NCBI GenBank assembly: GCA_008828725.1
Contig: MEHQ01003205.1
Span: forward strand, 343,014-407,013
Origin: Saccharina japonica
Lineage: Eukaryota; Sar; Phaeophyceae; Laminariales; Laminariaceae
Reading direction: 5' to 3'
DNA length: 64,000 nt
In this document: positions 61,285 through 64,000 of the stretch, piece after piece
Layout: each line of letters starts with the position of its first letter
How positions within the stretch are numbered: the first letter of the stretch is position 1
Translations under genes and position numbers: made by a program
The notes under the pieces: model-generated
The model's database searches: none
Told to the model about the DNA's origin: nothing
What the model saw: only the letters and a program-made list of their open reading frames with translations

Positions 61285-62270
61285 GATGAGAGACTTCAGA
61301 CAACATCAGACAATATGCAAATTTAGCAACACAAACAACGCTACAAAACCGCCTAGATGGCATGAGCATCGCAAGCAGCAGCGGGCTACACCACGCGGCG
61401 TGTGGCAGGTCCACCATGTACTGCTGTGGCTATTCATAGTTGCTTTATCAGAGGCTTGCATCCGTCATCAGTCATCACCAATATCCAATTTCTCTCGTCT
61501 CTGCTGCTGTGCTGTGTATGATGTCTGTCGTATCATATGTACGGCGTGTTGTGCATCTGTCGTGTGCCGTAAAAAAAAGCATGATGTAATATTTAAGATC
61601 TTTTGTATTTTGGTCAAATGATCTCGGTGCCCGATTGTGACTCCGAAGGCATGAGTTCGATCCTCGGCGAGATGTTTTTTTTCCCTTCCCCCCTCCTTTT
61701 TTTAGTATGACGTGCGTACCCAGACACCACGCACAGACGACAAAACACGAGCGCTGCAGTGTTACAACCAGCTAGCTACACAACGCTATACACGCCTGCC
61801 GTCCGCCAGCATGGCAGGAAGTAAGATCAGACGATTTCGGTAGTTTGTCCGCGTTGTATTGCTGATGTGGGGCCCTATATATACTGCAGTTACTTTTGTA
61901 TTGGACCCTGTCATCTGTAGGGCAGATCGTCTCTGCTGCAGTGTGGTAGATGCATGCACGCTGCCACAGGTACAGTAAAAACTACTGGTTGCTGCTACTA
62001 CACTGCTGCTGTGTCGATTTTCGTGAGCAGTCGAAAACACAGCAGATCTACGATCGACAGGGTAAGGCTAAAACCAAGTCAGTTCCAACGACCCACACTC
62101 AAACTTAGTATTTTCGTTTCCCTGTATGATTTATCCCGAAGTGTAGATGCTGCTCAACGTCATACGTACGATGTGATACGCGCATGATACAATCTCGAAT
62201 GCTGTAGTAGGCAAATCGTTCTTGCGCCACTCCTCTAGGAACGTCCCGGAGGGGAACCTTGTAAACCTGG
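61285..62270 (+). repeat. Large direct repeat, 3' part, copy B
   Basis: Partner of 54121-54700, longer by an inserted stretch of about 0.45 kb (about 61750-62190). Contains the GAGTTCGATCCTCGGCGAGA word at 61652. Confidence 0.65.
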
Positions 62271-62279
62271 TATCACTGT

Positions 62280-64000
62280 GGGTTTAAGTGTTTTTGTATG
62301 TTGTGGCCTCCTGCAGATGTAATATTTGATGGGGTCGAGACAGCTGGTGAATGTTGGTTTGTGCTGGCGATGAAGGAACCTGCCGCCATCCGGCCACGTC
62401 GCGACGCATATCAAAGTTGAAACCATCGATAGAGGGTGGCCCGCCCTAACCGCTCGCTCCGAAGGCATGCTTTTAATAGGATCATAGTGTTTTCTGACAA
62501 TTGTCGCACATCCGTACAGCTGTAGACACTGGTCATACCTTTGCGAGCATTTACCACATGCCAAAGCCTTGTATATGGTGCTGCAAGTCATATCGGCAGT
62601 TGTTATCGGCAGTTGTAGTAGTCAGTTGGCGACGTAGGCAGAGGGGGCCAGTGAGTCAGATATCATACATCCAACTACCCCCCAAGGAGGGGCCTAAACA
62701 TTTAAATATTTTCACGTCTTTTTGTGTTTTAGCCACTGGCAAAGCGCCCTCCTGCTGTTGCACGCTGCTTGTTGACAGAGAAGGTAGTGTATCCTGGATT
62801 TGATGGGTTTGGGGGAAAAGCCTTTGCACCATGCACCTATGATTATACAACATTAAATGTATGAACAAATAATGTCCGGCACAGCCTACGCGCAGCAGTG
62901 TTTGTGCAGCAGGGCCACACTACTAGTATGGCGGTCGACCGGGTACTATTTGACGTATAGAAGAACGCACCACACTATATACAGGTGTTACTGAGATAGG
63001 CCCGTATTGAGAGTGTCTACTTGTACCAGGTTGTTCGTTCAATCCGGCGTTCACCCCTGCACAAGGAACCAACCTTAAATGCCCCAAACAACGACTCGCA
63101 GTGTTCTATTTCGATGTACAGCTGTAGCGCCGGCCATGAATACATCTACTCCGCATATGCAGCAGCAGTGCAATATAAAGCAGGTACTACTAGGGCCGCC
63201 AGGCTAAACCGGGGTATTTGCTCGTAGAAGTGCTCCCGAGATACAGCAGTATTGCGGGTATTGCACAGCAGTAAAAGGGTATACACCCGAAGGTATGAAT
63301 AGTTGCCTCGTCTGAATACGGCAACCAAGTCCCCACTCAGCCGCAACTAAAAAACACAAAAAGCATCCGCTTGAAGTGTTCCACTGATGTAGCTGCCGGA
63401 AACGCTCCTGTTGCTGTATTGCCAAGATCCACCTGTACGAGCAAGGCTGCTGCTGCAGCTAGGTGGTAAGGAAAGGTAACACATATATACATATATACAA
63501 AGTACCACAGGTGTGTACGAGTAAAATGACACCAAATACCAGGTAAGCTGCTCATATATAATATATCGTATAGGGTGTCAAGGTATCCATAATACTGGAC
63601 TGGTACGCACACTGAGGGTACCACGGCTTATGTACAACAAACAACAGTCCGTGCAGGTCGGGACACTCAAATAGAAAATTCCAAACTATGTTACTACAGT
63701 ACTGCTGTAGAGTATGGTGCTCATGCTGTTGGTCGGAAAGGTGGCACTCAGGTTTGATGTTCTTCCGAGAGCTCATGCTGTCTGGCACGTTCATCATCTA
63801 GGGCCGTCCGCCGACATAGTCGTCCTCCCAGTGTCAAACCACGCGATATCCCCCTCCCTCACGACCTTCTTCATGCAGTGCTTATCCAGTCAAGCCTGCC
63901 GATCCCACCGCTCTTAGGGGCGCACTGATCCACCTTCGTTTGACCTCTTAGCTCCTTTGTACCACTCACACTACTGCTGCAGTCGCTTTAACTTCGCAGC
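62280..64000. repeat. Long dispersed repeat R, copy 2 (runs off the window)
   Basis: Partner of 21700-23420 (see there). Includes the minus reading CGKCSQRYDQC...VRKHYDPI...SMPSERAV near 62410-62580, which keeps the Cys pattern of copy 1 with a one-codon length difference. Confidence 0.75.

Noticed and set aside
61620..61680. Possible tRNA gene around the GAGTTCGATCC word (also 54478)
   Set aside because: The T-arm-like part is present, but no acceptor, D or anticodon stems can be paired. It is part of a longer repeat.
1..64000. Integrated phaeovirus
   Set aside because: Apart from the EsV-1-7 repeat, which brown algae carry themselves, no capsid, polymerase, helicase or other large-DNA-virus gene was seen, and the integrase remnants are of transposon type.
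1..64000. CRISPR arrays, rRNA genes, bacterial operons
   Set aside because: No regularly spaced identical repeats with unique spacers, no rRNA-like sequence, and no closely packed frames with ribosome binding sites.

Overview
The window reads as nuclear DNA of a brown alga (Phaeophyceae) or a close stramenopile relative. The main reason is a set of intronless genes built from C-X4-C-X16-C-X2-H-X12 units. This is the EsV-1-7 repeat, named after a gene of Ectocarpus siliculosus virus 1 and known from a brown-algal family that includes the developmental regulator IMMEDIATE UPRIGHT. The gene-poor layout, trinucleotide microsatellites, decayed tyrosine-recombinase elements, a tRNA-derived SINE and TIR/foldback elements fit a repeat-rich algal nuclear genome. 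No other phaeovirus-type gene was seen, so I do not read it as an integrated virus. The organism call is inference.

Layout. 1-3.1 kb: three copies of a GC-rich repeat, TAG microsatellites, a CCCTACR heptamer tract and a degenerate ~150-240 bp tandem repeat. 3.2-4.0 kb: a TIR element. 4.5-21.5 kb (segment A) and 25.3-35.55 kb (segment B): diverged copies of one segmental duplication in direct orientation. Each carries a plus-strand EsV-1-7 gene (8.1-9.1 kb; 29.2-30.1 kb) facing a decayed minus-strand EsV-1-7 pseudogene (11.9-12.7 kb; 32.6-33.7 kb). Segment A also holds a foldback element, a TACC-flanked MITE, a SINE and a head-to-tail array of three elements with a wrecked tyrosine-recombinase gene (15.2-18.25 kb), all absent from B. 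36-41.2 kb: two more TACGAG-type TIR elements, one GCTACG-type element, and a third, apparently intact EsV-1-7 gene on the minus strand (38.0-39.0 kb). 41-64 kb: no recognisable host gene; a mosaic of direct repeats, tandem repeats, one LINE 3' remnant (50.3-50.8 kb), a second SINE copy (58.9-59.2 kb), and long pieces repeated from elsewhere in the window.

Working picture: a local EsV-1-7 cluster has grown by segmental duplication and is decaying. Of five loci, two look intact (8099-9124 plus; 39004-37988 minus), one has an early stop and an in-frame repeat deletion (29210-30076), and two are clear pseudogenes. Coordinates of repeats and decayed elements are approximate because they were aligned by eye.
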